From: Lateolabrax maculatus
Lineage: Eukaryota; Chordata; Actinopteri; Acropomatiformes; Lateolabracidae
DNA: 64,000 nucleotides
Reading direction: 5' to 3'
Assembly: GCA_031216445.1 (NCBI GenBank)
Contig: CM062206.1
Coordinates: 5,030,001 to 5,094,000 of the forward strand
Shown here: positions 47,327-61,400 of the stretch, piece after piece
Layout: every line of letters starts with the position of its first letter
Numbering within the stretch: the first letter of the stretch is position 1
Made by a program: the position numbers and the translations under genes
Notes under the pieces: generated by a model
Told to the model about the DNA's origin: nothing
Seen by the model: only the letters and a program-made list of their open reading frames with translations
The model's database searches: none

Positions 47327-50300
47327 TATCAGTTACTGATGGCAAAGTAACCCCTGAAATACACGATTTCCTGACACCAATTAATTAATAACCAAATAAC
47401 TCTATTCCATTGTTTTGTATTACAGCAGAAAATGTTTGCATGTGTTATGTAACGAGTTTTAAACAATTCCCTTGTAAACATTAATTCTATATTGAAAGTA
47501 ATTCAATGTAACTTAATGTATGTGCACAGCTCCCCATCCAGGTCATTCACAAAGATTAAAACAAGTAAAGGCTGTGAGCCCCCAAAAAAAAAAATTGGGA
47601 TTCGTAATAAATTGTGGTCATATTGTTATAATACGATTCCACAATAATTATTTTTTAAGTCGAACACGCTATTCAGAGGCAAAGAAGCTGTCCGGTCCTG
47701 CCATACAAGCTGCTGTCTGCAGTTTGTTGTTTATGTTTTCTGTTTGGGAAAATCATGAAAGAGGGGTGGGGGGGGGCAACTCGTGCAAGCCTTCTATTTG
47801 CTCCATGCAGTCACCACCTTGCCGTAATGATCAAGTTATTTGTACGGACCCCTGGTTTCACCCCAAACCACAACCATCTATAACTGTAAGCTATTGTAAT
47901 CTTCCTGCTATTCATTAAAATATGAGGGCAGGAAACCGTGCACGGAAATGGGCATTTGACAGATTTAATGAGACTGGCTGCGAACAATGAGCCGTTGGGG
48001 TCTATGGCAGGGCGATTTACACTTACTCAATTTAATGGGGAATTAAATTCAACTGACAGACAAAGGTATTAGTGAGAGTTTGTCACCCCCACCTCCCTTC
48101 ACACATCGATAAAATTCTGTAAATTAAGTGAGGAGGGAGATTGAAAGTTGAACAAAGGAAACTGCTTCCTTATAAAGTTGTGTGGACTGTTGGGCAGTGG
48201 AACAATGTGAACTCCATTATACTGATGTGATTATGATACAGTCATAAGGTACAGTTGGATTTTGTGGTGGGGGAGGAGCAGGAGGTGGCGGTGTCATAAT
48301 TGCATTTCATTATAAAGAAAGGCTTCACAGATTATCCTTTTCATTAAATGTTAATTAGTTGTCATACATCTGTTCTAGGTCATCAAGAGAAAAAATATTT
48401 AATTTAACAAAATTGATTGATTGAAAATGGAGCCATGTATTATATGAACTAAATTTCCTCAGCTGATCTTCAGTTCATGCATATTTCTTAATAACTGAAC
48501 AAATTATGCTTTCATTAAAATGTCAGCCTGACAGTCAGCAGCGAAGAGGTCCAGTAGTTCTCTGGCCTCTGCTCACCTTGTATTCTGACTGGACACGTGC
48601 ATGTAGACCTCATCTGGCTGGGGAACGGTCAGACCAGACTGATAGCAGTTTATTTGAACTTGTGTGACCTGAGTGTTTACTCCTTTAGTTCAGTTTAATC
48701 AAATTCGGATGCCTGGAAAAAAACGGATCTCCATTAAATGGAGGGTTTCTAATCATTTTCAAGCACTGTAGTGCCGTTTGCAGATGTGACAAAGTCTATT
48801 TGCTATTACAGGAAATAATTTGAAAATAGTTTTTGGATATTTGGAGAGAGATTTTAATTTGTTCAGCTGTCAGTTACTTGTGGTTGCAAAAGGCAGCATT
48901 ATGTGTTGCTAATATTATTATTTTATACAATATAACTCTGTTTTATTTTATTTTTTATGTTTTAATGTGATATTTTAAAATTGTTTCTCTGTACTGGATT
49001 GCTATTTGTATTATTTGTATTTGTACTGCACTTTGTAACTGATTTTCTTTTATAACTGAATGCTGCAAACACCAGATCAAAAACTGTTTATTTTGTCATT
49101 CCCAAAATTCAGATTTATAGCTTTCCAACAGTTCAATGTTTGGATTCGTACCTGGTTAACTGTCAGGCCAACTAATTTATCAAAGTACCCACTGTTAAAC
49201 TTACATCAATTGATTTTTTTTTGGCCACTTAGAGGAAAGCTGTAAGCACTGTTTAAACCATTCAGCAGTTAATGCGTAATTTTAGCATTTATTTGGAGTC
49301 ATGTTTGTGTCCACCTGATGAATATAAATATGATTTTCACTCTTTTTATAGCTCTGTTTTGGTCTCCACCAACTCCTGAGGGAAACATCTGTCCCTTTAA
49401 CTGCTAAATTCTCGACTATGTCTGGACTGTGGCGTACAGTGAGTTCATCAGTGGCTGCTGCAGCTGTAAATGACTGATAAGAGCAGTCAGACTGAACCGA
49501 AACAGGAAGGCTGCAGGAAGTAAAACCAAAGCAATCAGCTGAAAGATGTTGAAATGCTCGTAGAGCTGAAGGGAACAGCAAAGTCAGGTGATAATCCTCT
49601 GAGGGCTCATCACTGTGATGTGACTCCGTTATTTGTGTATGAGAGAATATGGTGACAGCTAACAAGCCAAACTGATTCAAACACAGAGATGATCAGATGC
49701 ACAAACGAGTGCATAATCAGTTCAAGTCAAAACCGACAATAAGATTATCACTGCCTTTTTAAAAAGATAAACATGTTTGTCCCCTAAAAAACCCAAATAT
49801 TTAAAGCTTGCAGTATGACTGACTGAGGTTGTGCCACATGATTTGAAAACAGTTTATTTATTTTATTTTTTTGCAGGCAGCTTAATCTCTCAATATTCAA
49901 AGACAGGACTTTAGCTGACAAACACAAGGAGTCCATACAGGTGGCATGTTTGGGGGATGGAGGGGGTAGAGATGGATTTCAGAGGTAATTAGAGATGACA
50001 TTCTCCATAGACTGTAGTCAGCATCAAAGACCCTCCTCCTCCTGCTGCTAGTTTCCCAGAAAAAGGTTATGAAAGACCCCTGAAGACTGCAGACACTAGC
50101 TCCCTTTTCCTTCTTCTTTAGCGAAGCAGACGGCTGACAACTTGCTGACACTGTACATTATTACACTGTAACTGTCACTGAGGGGAACATGAAAGTGTCT
50201 GATTGACAGAGGTGTGCATGGCGAGAAACTGGTGGGTAGAAAAATGAGAGGGAAAATGTGAAAGTTGATGCCCTGTTTCAGCTCGTCGTCGTTTCGTGAA

Positions 50301-51257
50301 GAGGAACTCAGAGAGTAGTGGCTGCCTAAAGAGACTTATTAGAGAAAAAAGTCACAGATTTGAAACCCTAAACCAATATTTAATCATTCATTTGGGGGTT
50401 ATGGAAAATGCTCTACTTGCCACACATAACAATTGGTATTAAAGGTTTCTTTTACATCATTATTTCATTTTTGCAACAGAGAAAAGTGAGCTGTGTGATT
50501 ATAGCAGAGATCAAACTGAAATATCTAATGAAAAGTGAAATGTTACAACACAAAAACTGTAGCAGGCTGTCTGAAATGTCCTCCAACACTTGCTGTTTGC
50601 TCATAACTCAGTCTTACATAATTAAGAAGATGAAAATGTCATTGAATGTCATTGGGAGTGTCAAAAACTCCCTGTGGATGAGTTTATGTGTTTTCAGAGT
50701 ACAGAGTAAAACATGAATATTAAGAGCCAGACATCTCCCAAAAAGTAACTTTCCAACAACCATATCAGCAACCTGTAGATATCTATTTAATTCCTTTTTA
50801 ATTTTAGATATCTTTACTTCCATTCAACCATTTATTCCATTGCTTTAGCTCACACAGTCCACAACAACACACATACAGAGGAAAAAGCCCTGAAGTAAGG
50901 TTTAGTAAGGCATCGCCAATTATCTTTTCCCTTTCCACAGAGCCGTATCAAAGGTTTGTGCTCACTGAGGAGAAAAGGCAAGAAAATGTGTGAATGTCTT
51001 GTCCATATTAATAACAGATAAGACACGACAGTGGAAGGATCATGCCCTGAAGGATGTAAGAGACACACAGCACATCTCTTCTTGGCTCATCCGAATTGTC
51101 ATAGGACACTTGTTCATTTACTGTGCCAGAAAATAGTGTTGAACGTTGCATCCATGGGACACTTTAAGTGTTTGGTAAATCCACACCTAATATTAAAGAC
51201 ACTGAAGAATTTAAGACCAAATAGTTATCGTTTGTATTGCCAGTGTTTCTGGCAACA
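47324..51257. other. non-coding stretch with CNE-like blocks (47930-48310, 48530-48740) and a weak exon candidate
   Basis: 47930-48310 has AATTAAATTCAACTGACAG-type TALE/homeodomain cores and even composition. 48530-48740 is similar. At 49877-49940 an acceptor (TTTTTTTGCAG) and a donor-like ACAG|GTGGCA enclose 64 open bases, but the donor is poor and no family is recognised. Confidence 0.3.
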
Positions 51258-51598
51258 GTGTTTTTTTCAGTATCAATTGATCTGCTAATTACTTCCTCTA
51301 TTAATCTATTAAAAATGCAATGTTTTGTCTGTAAAATGTCAGAAAAATGAAAATGAAAATGCCAATTACACTTTCTTGAAGCCTAAAAGTAATTTTTTTT
51401 TAGACCAACAATCTAAATCCCAAAGATATTCAGTTTGTGAACACATAAGAAAAACAGCAAATTATCACATCTGACAACCTGGAACTAGGTGATATTTGCC
51501 ATTTTTGCTTGAAAAATGACTCAAACAATGAGTTTTCAAAGTAGTAAGCAGATTATTTCATCGACTAATTGATTAATTGACTAATCATTTCAGCTCTG
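51258..51598 (+). mobile_element. GCTGCAACTAA-family element, near full length but diverged ends (copy 8)
   Basis: Shows TTGTCTGTAAAATGTCAGAA, ATCCCAAAGATATTCAGTTT, CCTGGAACTAGGTGATATTT and GCTTGAAAAATGACTCAAAC, and ends in CTAATTGATTAATTGACTAA then TCATTTCAGCTCT. The order is the same as in copy 2 and the reverse of copy 6. Confidence 0.65.
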
Positions 51599-52099
51599 AA
51601 TCATTCTACTCAACTTTTTCAATTTACAATTAAGACAATAAGAGATGATTCAGGACATATGTCACCTTGCCATTCTCTTACTTTCTAGCTTCTTTATGTT
51701 TGAACTGCATGTCATCAAAATATAAGATTTATAATGGCTAATTTTAAATAGTAGTAGAGTGTATATATAATGTAATTATAATATGAAGATACTTCACACT
51801 GACATGAAGTGAAAGTTTTATATTGTCAGCACACCTTTTTACATTTGTAGATTTGAAGTCCAAGCTGACTAACCAATGTTTGCTGCTTTTGTGGAGAAAA
51901 TATGAGAGTTGAAGTTGGCTCTCACTAAAAACATGTACCATTTTGTGCTCCTTTCTATCAAATTTCAAGGATAACAATGACGATAGTCTACATTTTTGTT
52001 GTTGTCAACAAATCTCGTGAAAGGGCCAAAACCAACAATGCGTTAGTTCATCTCTCAACGCCGTCTGTGACTCTCATTCCCAAGTCCATTCATTCCTAC

Positions 52100-52162
52100 T
52101 GAAGATATGAATGGATTGCCATGAAATTTGATACAGATATTCATGTTTCCCTTAGGATGAAT
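52100..52162 (+). mobile_element. fragment of the percomorph repeat with the GCCATGAAATTTG motif, interrupted at 52163
   Basis: Reads ATGGATTGCCATGAAATTTG, ATACAGATATTCATGTTTCC and CTTAGGATGAAT, as in the abundant fish repeat whose other part is recognisable at 29419. It stops abruptly where the MITE at 52163 begins, consistent with nested insertion; no clear continuation was recognised after 52383. Confidence 0.5.
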
Positions 52163-52383
52163 AGGCCTTTTTCACAGCAGACATTTTGACTTGTCATAGA
52201 AGGAGAAGCACAGGTGCTACTAATAACATTAAGGATGGCTCTGTCCTAGTCGTCCGTGACAGTGAGCCAGCAGCACCCTGAAACTAAAGCAGCTAAATGA
52301 AATTCAACCATCATTCATTTGATTATTTACACCTCTGCTTTTCCTACTGTGACAAGTCAAAATGTCTCCTGTGAAGAAGGCCT
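52163..52383. mobile_element. 221-bp MITE with 54-bp terminal inverted repeats
   Basis: Arm 52163-52216 (AGGCCTTTTTCACAGCAGAC...) and the reverse complement of 52330-52383 agree at 48 of 54 positions by hand alignment. The interior is about 113 bases and non-coding. Both arms contain CATTTTGACTTGTCA. No obvious target-site duplication, so it may use a short (2-3 bp) one or have lost it. The same family is present as a relic at 41922-42135. Confidence 0.8.
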
Positions 52384-54347
52384 TCCTGTTGTTTGTTTAC
52401 TATGGCTATAGCACAGTTCCCTCTGGTTCCTGGATGCTCCGCGTGGGTGCTGGTCAACACAGCTACCCACAGGTCAACCAGGACAAATTAGTGATCATTT
52501 CTGTGTTGCTGCCAATTAATGTCTAACAAACTCAGGTATTTTCATTTAATCTGCAATGTAATATAGATGCATAATATAAGTTTAGAATTGTGAGTTTGAG
52601 ATTTTCTTGAAGTTTGGATATTTGCTCATATACAATTCTGAAAGAACAGAACTCAGGAGGGTGCTTTTTAATTAAAGTTCATGTTTGCTGGCTGTTATTT
52701 ACATTAGCAATGAACTGCCTGAGGCACCTTTCCGGTGTTTCTCAGACATGTCTGGCACTGAGTTTCTCTGTATATATGTGTGTGTGATTACAGAATGTGC
52801 TGTTATGTGAGGACAAGGAGATGATGAACATAGAGCAATGAGGTAACGCCATTTTGCAGAAACAACTGTGTGTGTGCTCCTATCATCACGTCTTCCATTG
52901 ACTGCAGAAATCCACACCATCTGTCCCCTTTGATGATATTATCTTGTCATTTTAACTTTGGTGAATGATCAAACTCATCTTCATCTTCCTCTTTCCTCTT
53001 TCATCTTTAAAAAAAAAACCAAAAACTAGATTTTCTTGTAACCAAATGTGTTTTAAGTGGGATACATGGCACCAAATAGTACATCGTATTGCTCCCTAAT
53101 TTTATGCATCATACATTATAAGAAAGGTTAGTTTAGGAGAATATACAAGCATTCATAACAATTGTGTGGTAGCTACACTTGGTTGCCTCCCTAATCTCAT
53201 TTTAACGATATTTTCAATTCAAATCATTAAATAATGAAATTAGTGTATTGTGTGCCAGTAAGTGATTAATGTCTTATCTCTGAATGACGCACGTCTTGGA
53301 ACAACTGCCTTAGAATTACACGCTCCATTAAAACATTGAAGGAAAAGTGGAAAAAAAAAAAACTCTGGCAGAAAGTACAACACTGTGTGCCAGAGTATTC
53401 CCCGTGCAGCTCGGAAAATATCCACCGTGGCACTGAGCGGTCTGAATAATGATGATTCGGTAGTATTAGGAGACCACTGCATCCCCCAGTGAAATGATAC
53501 AAAAGCGATAAATACATTTAGTTCTCAGAGGCCTTTCTATCACTTCTCTGGAATTATTAGATTATTAATTTTTGCTGTCCGATGGGAAAAACGTCCTTGT
53601 TTCAGGAGTTATTTTGTCTCCTATTCTGCTGACTATATTGACTCATCAATATATAATGTCATCGATTTTTAGGAACTGCTGGCAGGAAACAACACAAAGC
53701 TATAGATGGGTCGCATGAGTCTCCCTGGCTTCAACCCATTAACTCAATATGTGAGACAGCAGAGCAACGTGGATATAAATTATGTTTCAGTGTATCCTTT
53801 CCTTTTGTTTTGTTTTGATGGGTTTTTTCTCGGTCTGTTTGATGCTCATATTGAAGTCGCTCTTTTGGGCCCAATGCTGCCACACACTCCTCTCCCTGTA
53901 GCAGGCCTTTGAAACTCAGCTCCAAACACCTCTTCCAGTCAGGAAACTCAAATGCACCACCGGACTTCCAGACAAGACCGGTGGGGCTTTCATTTGCCAA
54001 AGTTTCAGTCCTCCATTTCATTTTCAGTACTAGCCTTTCACATTTTCTTGTTCCTTACATCACTCCCTAAGAGCTTTATGGTCCGCTGCTCTGCTCCTTC
54101 TCTGTACTGTGGTTGAATTAAGTAGGGGCTGGTACTCAGCCGTGGAGTTATGGAGTGGATCAGAGGGTGTTTGAGAATTACTGCTTAAAGTGACTACATT
54201 GATAATGTGTGGGCATTAGGGCTAGGCACCGTGATTACAATCAACATTATGATGATATCAGAATACTTTTTTTCTGATGATAATACATAATCAAATTAAT
54301 GTTCAGTGCAGTTAACTGTGTTCTGTTATGCATTTCTCTTAAATCAA
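52384..54347. other. non-coding stretch; CNE-like block 53270-53560
   Basis: 53270-53560 is richer in CpG and even in composition, with AATAATGATGATTCGG. 54205-54290 starts AGGGCTAGGCACCGTGATTA and may be a decayed MITE end like that at 18255. No exon supported. Confidence 0.3.
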
Positions 54348-54456
54348 ATTTCCCACAGCCCAAGATAATGTGTTCAAATTGCTGGTTTTTGGATCATTAG
54401 GTCAAAATCCAAAGAAATTCGGTTTGCTCTCATATGTGACGAAGAAAAGCAGCCTA
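54348..54456 (+). mobile_element. GCTGCAACTAA-family internal fragment (copy 9)
   Basis: TTTCCCACAGCCCAAGATAA, TTCAAATTGCTGGTTTTTGG, CAAAATCCAAAGAAATTCGG and GACGAAGAAAAGCAGC are in family order. Both termini are missing. Confidence 0.55.
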
Positions 54457-57400
54457 TATTCCTATATGTGTAGCTGGTCTGACTTTGTGACATACTGCCT
54501 TTGCACTCCCCACCTCTGTCGTAGAGATTTGTGAATTGGAGCGAGCAGTGAGAAGCTTTCCAAATAAACTTGTCTCGTAGTCCGACTGAGAGTAAACATA
54601 GGAACTGGCCCCCTGGATTAGCTATTGAAGATAAAAACATAGGAATCTACTTCAGGAGCAACTTCCCGATGAAGCTGTAATGAAAATAAGTCCCAGGTTG
54701 AAAAAATACTGCAAGTATTTACTTTTGTTAGTTTTGCAGTTGCTAAAACACAAACTTTATACACATACTTTTAAAATAGTATTGTTGATTCTTCAGTGCT
54801 AAAATTACAGTATTTTCTGAAGTAGATGAGATCTGTATGACACTAAATAAGAGTTTGGAAATGTTGGTATCATCCACTGTTATCTGGCTGTATCCCAGTG
54901 CTGCCGAGCTGTCGTGATGCTGTCAGATAACTGACAAGCATGTTGATGGAAACTCAGAGTAAAAAAAACAAAAAACCCTTCATGCATTTGGGTCCACATA
55001 CAAATTGTATTCTAAGAATTATATTCCTTTAGTGTTGCAAAAGCAAAAAAGGGTTTTCGGAAAGGGTAAAACATTGCAGTTGAACATATCTGTAAAATGC
55101 TCACTTATGTGTTTAAATTTGAATTCTTACAGAGTCTGCTGATGCCAACTAAAGCATGATTAATGGTTAATTTCATTTTTGGGAAATAAAGCCGGGAATT
55201 AAATGTTCTACACTACTTCCTGCGTTGCTATTATATGTTGCGTAGGAACATAAATCATAAAATGTAATCAGTAGTAGACATGGTTTGAGCTCCGCCACTG
55301 TAAAGTTGGTAAGTTATTTTTGATCCCACAATCCTCTTTTCTTTACTTTTTCATACCTACAATACTTCCTGGAAATAATCTTCAGTTGGTAGGGTTGTAA
55401 CATCGAAAATATGAATGAAGCAGGAAGCCCAATACATCACACGAGAATGAAAAGGCAAATAAAACATGAAAGGAGCAGCGATAAACAATACATGAACATA
55501 GCTCACCAGCAAGCACTACATAACATACCTGCTTGTCCTTTGATTCTTCACTCAGCATTTTAAGCCCTCACACCCTCTTGCACTCAAACATTAATGCAGA
55601 GCATGCAGGTGACAATAATTATAGTCTGTGAAGGTCATGGACATTGAGATCGAGCCTCTGACGGTCTCTAGCTCCTCTGTTACAATTAGCCTGTGATTTG
55701 CACTTCCACATCTGGCAGGGAGTTTGAGGGAACATGCCAGATGTGTCACAGTGAGTATGCTGACATTCCAACAACACTGTGTTCAACTGAGGTTTGACAA
55801 CAGTTTAATTTCACACAGGTTCAAGTTCATTTCTGGTATTTTGCCGCCTTCACACTGAGCTGTGTTGTCGGTCTTATCTGGAGTGTCTCTCTGTTTTTCC
55901 CTTCTGAATTTCTCTCATCTTTTTAATCTGTTTTTGTCCGATCATCCCCTCTTTGATTCGGTTCAGGCTGTGATAAACACACAGTTGTCAATAAATATAA
56001 ACCTTTAAAATGTTTGATTCAGTGAGTCACATTCAATGATAATGCCAGTAGTATCACCTTATAATGACCTACGTGAGTTTGTTAGATTTGGAGATTCTAA
56101 GCATTACTTCTTTAGACTTGCAAATAATTTCACCAGTTATCATCTGGTCAAAGATCACTGTGCCATATCTACTGCAGGTGTAAGTCTCTTGTAAACGGCA
56201 GTGATCTATTCTGCAATAGTAAAATATGCAGTGTAGCATTAGATTATCTTCACCACATCATGACTTGAATGTATGGGTCTACTAATAGCTAACTATGTAG
56301 CTAATAATAAGTTAATTATCTAATGAAATACCTGACTAACTACTGAACTATCTTTCTGTCGAACAAGGGAAGCAACAGACATTTACACTTTACAGTGGTT
56401 CAATGCATTTCACTGACAAGCAAAGGACAACATCTTAAATATTTAATTCAAAACATTCTCCATTGTGTAACATGTTGTTTTACTAGGTAAAACTTGTAGG
56501 AATCTAAAAGGACAAGTGTTGGTCTAATCTAATATCAAGTATGTTCGCTATCAACTTCTTGGCTGGTAGGCTGATTTCTGCTCTCTTGGGAAGTCAGAAA
56601 CTAGTTAAAATCGACCTTTAACATATTCTACGGTAGCCTCTGTCCTGTTCTGTGTGTGATGTTTTCTGCCTCTACCTTCACCTCCTCTGACTTTGGCTCA
56701 AATTAGTGATAGACGACAGTGAGCGGCAGCACAAAGCCAGACAAAGACCTACACGGCACAGAATAGACAGGTGATTTTTGACATGTACCAACATGCCCCC
56801 CCCCCGTCTGACCACTAAATCCACCACACCTCTCTGTGCAGCACTCACAATATAGTGAGAATGATGAGAAGTGACATACATGATACAACACTTGACCTTA
56901 GAAATATGTTTCCGGTGAGTCAGTGGACCTTGAGTTAAGAATTATTTTTAAGATACAAAACTCGATCTATATATATTCTCATATGTATTTAAACAACATT
57001 CTGGTCTGAATTCAAAACATCTGAGTCTTCAGTCCTCAGTGAGAGCCACTGACAGCCCTACAGATCCTTTATACTTCATTAGACTGGAAAAATCTAAGGG
57101 AATGCAACATATCTGTCCATTTTAAATGATAGCTACCAACCCACAAGTTATAATGTTATCATTAAAGGAAAAACCCACCCTCTGAATCATAACACACTAG
57201 TTCCCATACCTTGCATGAAAAAAATCCCATTTCAATCAGCATGTTGACCGAGACACCCAAGTAAATAAAACTGAGCTTGTCGGGGGCTTCATTTAATCCT
57301 CGCAGTGCTTTGTCCATCTGTTTGGCTATCTGGTGAAACATGCTGAGTGATGTACGCTGGGGACTCATACTCATCTTTGAATGCAGTTTTCCTGGATCAC

Positions 57401-58170
57401 ATGCCAAGAGAGGAAGAGTCATTATAATTTCCCTGCCTGTGTTTGCCTCAAAAGTATTCCGTACTTTTGATAGTGGCAATTAGAAAGTAATATTGCCTTT
57501 GACAACATCTGTTTGGGACCATGATCAAATGTACAAATACTGACTGATAACTTCATTGTTCAAAACTCTGCGGTAAATAAAGTAACATTTCTGTTTACTT
57601 GAGGTTAAATGTCTGTTTTTCTAATAATAATGCTGAATGAAATGATTGTTTACTGCACAGCTATGGGTAACAAACCAATCATCCGTTTCTTCCTGTCACA
57701 GTATTGGAGGAAATGGCCGAGGTTTGTTAACCACAACTACCATTCCTTTGTTAAACACAAACAATTTGTTTTGTCACAAGGTGTCTGTCTCCCATGTGTT
57801 TATTCCTTCTCTGGCTGTTCATCAACGCAAAGGTGAGGTTCGTCATCAGGCAAAACAAAAAAATAAACATCGGAAATTGAACAAGAAAAAGAACTCAGCA
57901 GGATCCAAGTTTATTTTTTCTCAGTTTTATCAACCTTAACAATATCATTAAACATCGTTTCAAATATCACTGACTCCTTTGAGAACAGAGAGAAGGAAAC
58001 AATCTTCTTTTTTTCCACTAGCCACTCAGACATCAAGAGTTGTTAAAATGCTTGATTCTTTTTTGTTTGACTGACTAAATTAAACCTGAACCCAACAACT
58101 GAAAACATCAAACTTAAGTCCATTTATTCTAATGTCCAAATTGTAAGTGTAAAATGATGCATTATATACT
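54457..58170. other. non-coding stretch; CNE-like block 55600-55830
   Basis: 55600-55830 has even composition with a CATCTGGCAGGG / CATGCCAGATGTG near-inverted pair at 55709-55745. The 105-codon minus frame at 57162-57479 has no recognised domain; AAAGGAAAAACCCACCCTC at 57163 looks like a possible repeat end, unproven. C10 at 56796-56805. Confidence 0.3.
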
Positions 58171-58410
58171 GAATTAGTCAGTTAATCTATTATTCAATCA
58201 ACAGAAAAATAAATATTTTTAAAACAATTGTATAATTGATTAATAATTAAACATTTTGCGGTTACAGCTAATCAAATGGTTTGAACTGTTGATTGCAAAA
58301 ACAAAACAAGCTGTTTGAAGCAGTAATCTTGGCAGTAATCTTGTGATTTTCTGATGTTTCATAGATGATCGTTTTTGGGAATAATTGATCAATCAACATC
58401 TTAATTGTAA
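58171..58410 (-). mobile_element. GCTGCAACTAA-family relic (copy 10)
   Basis: GAATTAGTCAGTTAATCTAT, ATAATTGATTAATAATTAAAC, CAAAACAAGCTGTTTGAAG and GTGATTTTCTGATG keep family order in minus orientation. GCAGTAATCTTG is duplicated in tandem at 58319-58344. Confidence 0.5.
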
Positions 58411-61400
58411 AATCAGATATTGCAGATTTAACCACAGTGTCTTCCTGACGATCGAGGCGTCAGATCAGAAAATGCTTTGTGTTGTTCTCGAGGGTGTGGA
58501 CGAACAACATATTTTGTTGTTTACTTTGGGGGACTTGTTGATCCGTCAGTGATGTTGCCAAATAATCTCTAAATATAAAATATAATATTGCCAAATATAT
58601 TGCCAAATATAAAAACCTGTCACATGAAAAAGATAATGACATGATCAGTGACGAATGTGAACTTTCTTCTCAGAAGTGACTTCAGACATTTGGACCTCCC
58701 CTCTGCCTTATAAGCGGGTTAGTAACCTTGAGCATTACAGCATCATTATGACCAAACTGCACTCTCGTCTCATCAAGATGCAAAAATCTCATTTGCATGG
58801 CACATCTCTGGGAGAAGAAATCCACACTGCAATATAGCATCGCAGGACTAAATGGATTTCCAAGTGCCTTCACACATATTACCGCATCTTTATGTGTTTT
58901 ATGTAGACGGCAATATTACTGCAGTGGAAAGGCTTGTGTAGCATTGAGTTATCTATTGACACTTCAATCAGTTTACTGGTAATGAAGTCGCCAGTGGTTG
59001 AGTAATTTATTGGTGTGTTCCACACTATGCTAATGGTGTTTTGCCTCATTAAGCCTCATAGTGTAGGCAGATATTTTGTCTTAGGGGTTAGCCGTACAGG
59101 TTTCACTTTGGCTTCAGGTAATAATTTGCACCTTTTTCCCGTAGATTTGACATATCAGCTTCAGTTACATATGGTTATGGAGCCCATAATTTGTTTTTTA
59201 ATTTGTGTTTATTTTATCTGCACATCAGCAATAACACAACAATATGCGAGGCCATTGTAGCCTCGTATCATTATCACTGTGGCAGTGTGCATATATCAGC
59301 ATTACATAGTACTCCAAACACAAAAAGTAAGGGGAGTTGGTAGTGTTTAAATTCATTACCATGACAGTCTTTTTCTTCATCTGTAAACAATACCTTTAAC
59401 TGAGTTCTCTGTGAGGAGTGCTGGCCATTAAATCATGGAGCAGCTCTACTGAGGTCATTACTTTTAATGGTTACATTGATAAATGATGGTGCTGGGGCAG
59501 GTTGATGAGGTCAGGGGAAGACCTGAGTGTGAAAATACCCAAATAGTCCTCGCAGGCAACAAGTTATGTTAAACCTTTCAACAATGTAATTTTTTTTAGC
59601 TGTTTTTTTAAAATCAAAAGTAAAGTTGGTGTCATTATACACACTAATGAGCACAGTATACTTAATGCAGAAACAAGTCTTGGCAGGATTATATGGAGTA
59701 AAGGTTACAAAGTGCTGCAGTGGCTTTAGGCTCTGTAGTGTGTATATGCTTGCTGGCCAAATCAATTTAATACTTTAAAAACCAACCCCCACTGTGCGGC
59801 CATCTGCAATTATTACACAGTTTGTGTAGTTGCCTTGGAGATTTTCAGTTTTATAACCAATCAAATGACTTATAAATCTTTGCATTCCCTCAGCCTCCGT
59901 TGTCGCTCTTTCCCCACAGCCATTGTTGTTATTGCTGTCCTCAATTTTTATCACCAGCACAAGTGTTTACCCATGGTTACCACGAACACTTTAATCTACA
60001 CAAACCCCACTGTATTTAAAACAAGAACAAAGAATCAACACAAAGGCTCAGTATGTACCGTATACACAGGTTCCTATAGTGCAGAGTGATAAAGTACATT
60101 CAGTCTGGTTTCTGTTTGCGTTACTGATCTCTCGCTGGTACCTGAGTGAGTCCATTTTTAGTCTAAACTGCACTTCAGGAATCAGTGAATATTATCTGTA
60201 GTTGAATTCAGCAGAGAATGATTTAGTGCATTTTCCCCTGGGAGGAAAACCACATGATCAATTAATGTAATTATTTCTTAACAATTAATGTTTTACATGG
60301 ATTGTGATCCATCATGGAACAATCGGATACGCAGGAAAAGAAATATGAGAATGAGAGCCACTTTCAAACTTAATCAAGTAAACGTTGATTGCTCGCTTCT
60401 TAAAGGCCTATCGACTAAAATGCTATCATATTGCTATTGTTGACATCACTGCTCTGCAGACGGGTGTCAGCTAGTTTTGGCATGAAATTGCCATCCATTG
60501 CCATCTCATCACTGATGGCTGAATAGAGTGTCTCTCCTCGGAAGTACAGATACGTTTAAGTAGCTGTTTGTGACTGAGTGAAGGAAAGGAGGAGTAATGA
60601 AACAGTTTGGGATAATGGAGCACTAAGGTCAGAGGTGTTGACAACCTAAATCAGTTGAATCTGTTTGTGTTGTTAAGGGTGCCCTGTGGTAAGTTACGTC
60701 TACAATCAGTGTTACTCACCAAAATGCCTTGTTTGTATCCCTGCGGTCTAACAAACACGTTGAATCCATTTCCTTTTCATAAAACATTTGCAAAGCCAAT
60801 TTTTCAATGTTTTAAATCCTACATCGTTTACATCCACGTTTACAAGCTTGCAGTCTTCTTCCTTCTGCCTTTGTTGGTGCATTGCTACATTTCTTTTTAC
60901 TGCTGCCAACTGTTGATCAGTGGAATAGCGTGAAACTGACTGCAAAATGTGAATCGTGTCGCCTGTGTGCTTGTTTGCATGAACGTGCATCCTCATACGC
61001 CTGCACTGTACAAACTAAACAGGGACCCACTTGTGAAAACATTGTTCCATAGAGCTACTACTATATGTAATGATCAAAAATCATCGTTTGGCAGATGCTT
61101 TGTACCAAACTATTCCAATTATTATATTAACAGTCTTAGGCTTTTTAAAATGTGTATCGGAGTTGAATTAATCCAACACCAACCAGAGTTTTGGCTATAC
61201 ATTATTAAAGGCATACAATTCCTGAGGCTTCATTTTTGACCCTGTGGGTAGATGAAGGTTAAACGATTGCATAACCATCTGAACTCTGAGCTGCACACAA
61301 TTTGTCTTTTAAGTCGCAATGATGTTGAAATGGTGTGTATGTACACAAGCCTTTCAGCCTACCCTTTTCTCTCCCACAATGTACCACAAATGGTTAATGA

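Noticed and set aside
49877..49940. 64-base exon candidate with acceptor and open frame
   Set aside because: The donor (GTGGCA) is poor, the exon is tiny, and the frame continues open past it; easily chance.
57162..57479. 105-codon minus-strand ORF
   Set aside because: Product has no recognised domain, and the AAAGGAAAAACCC edge hints at a repeat. Not enough to call either a gene or an element.
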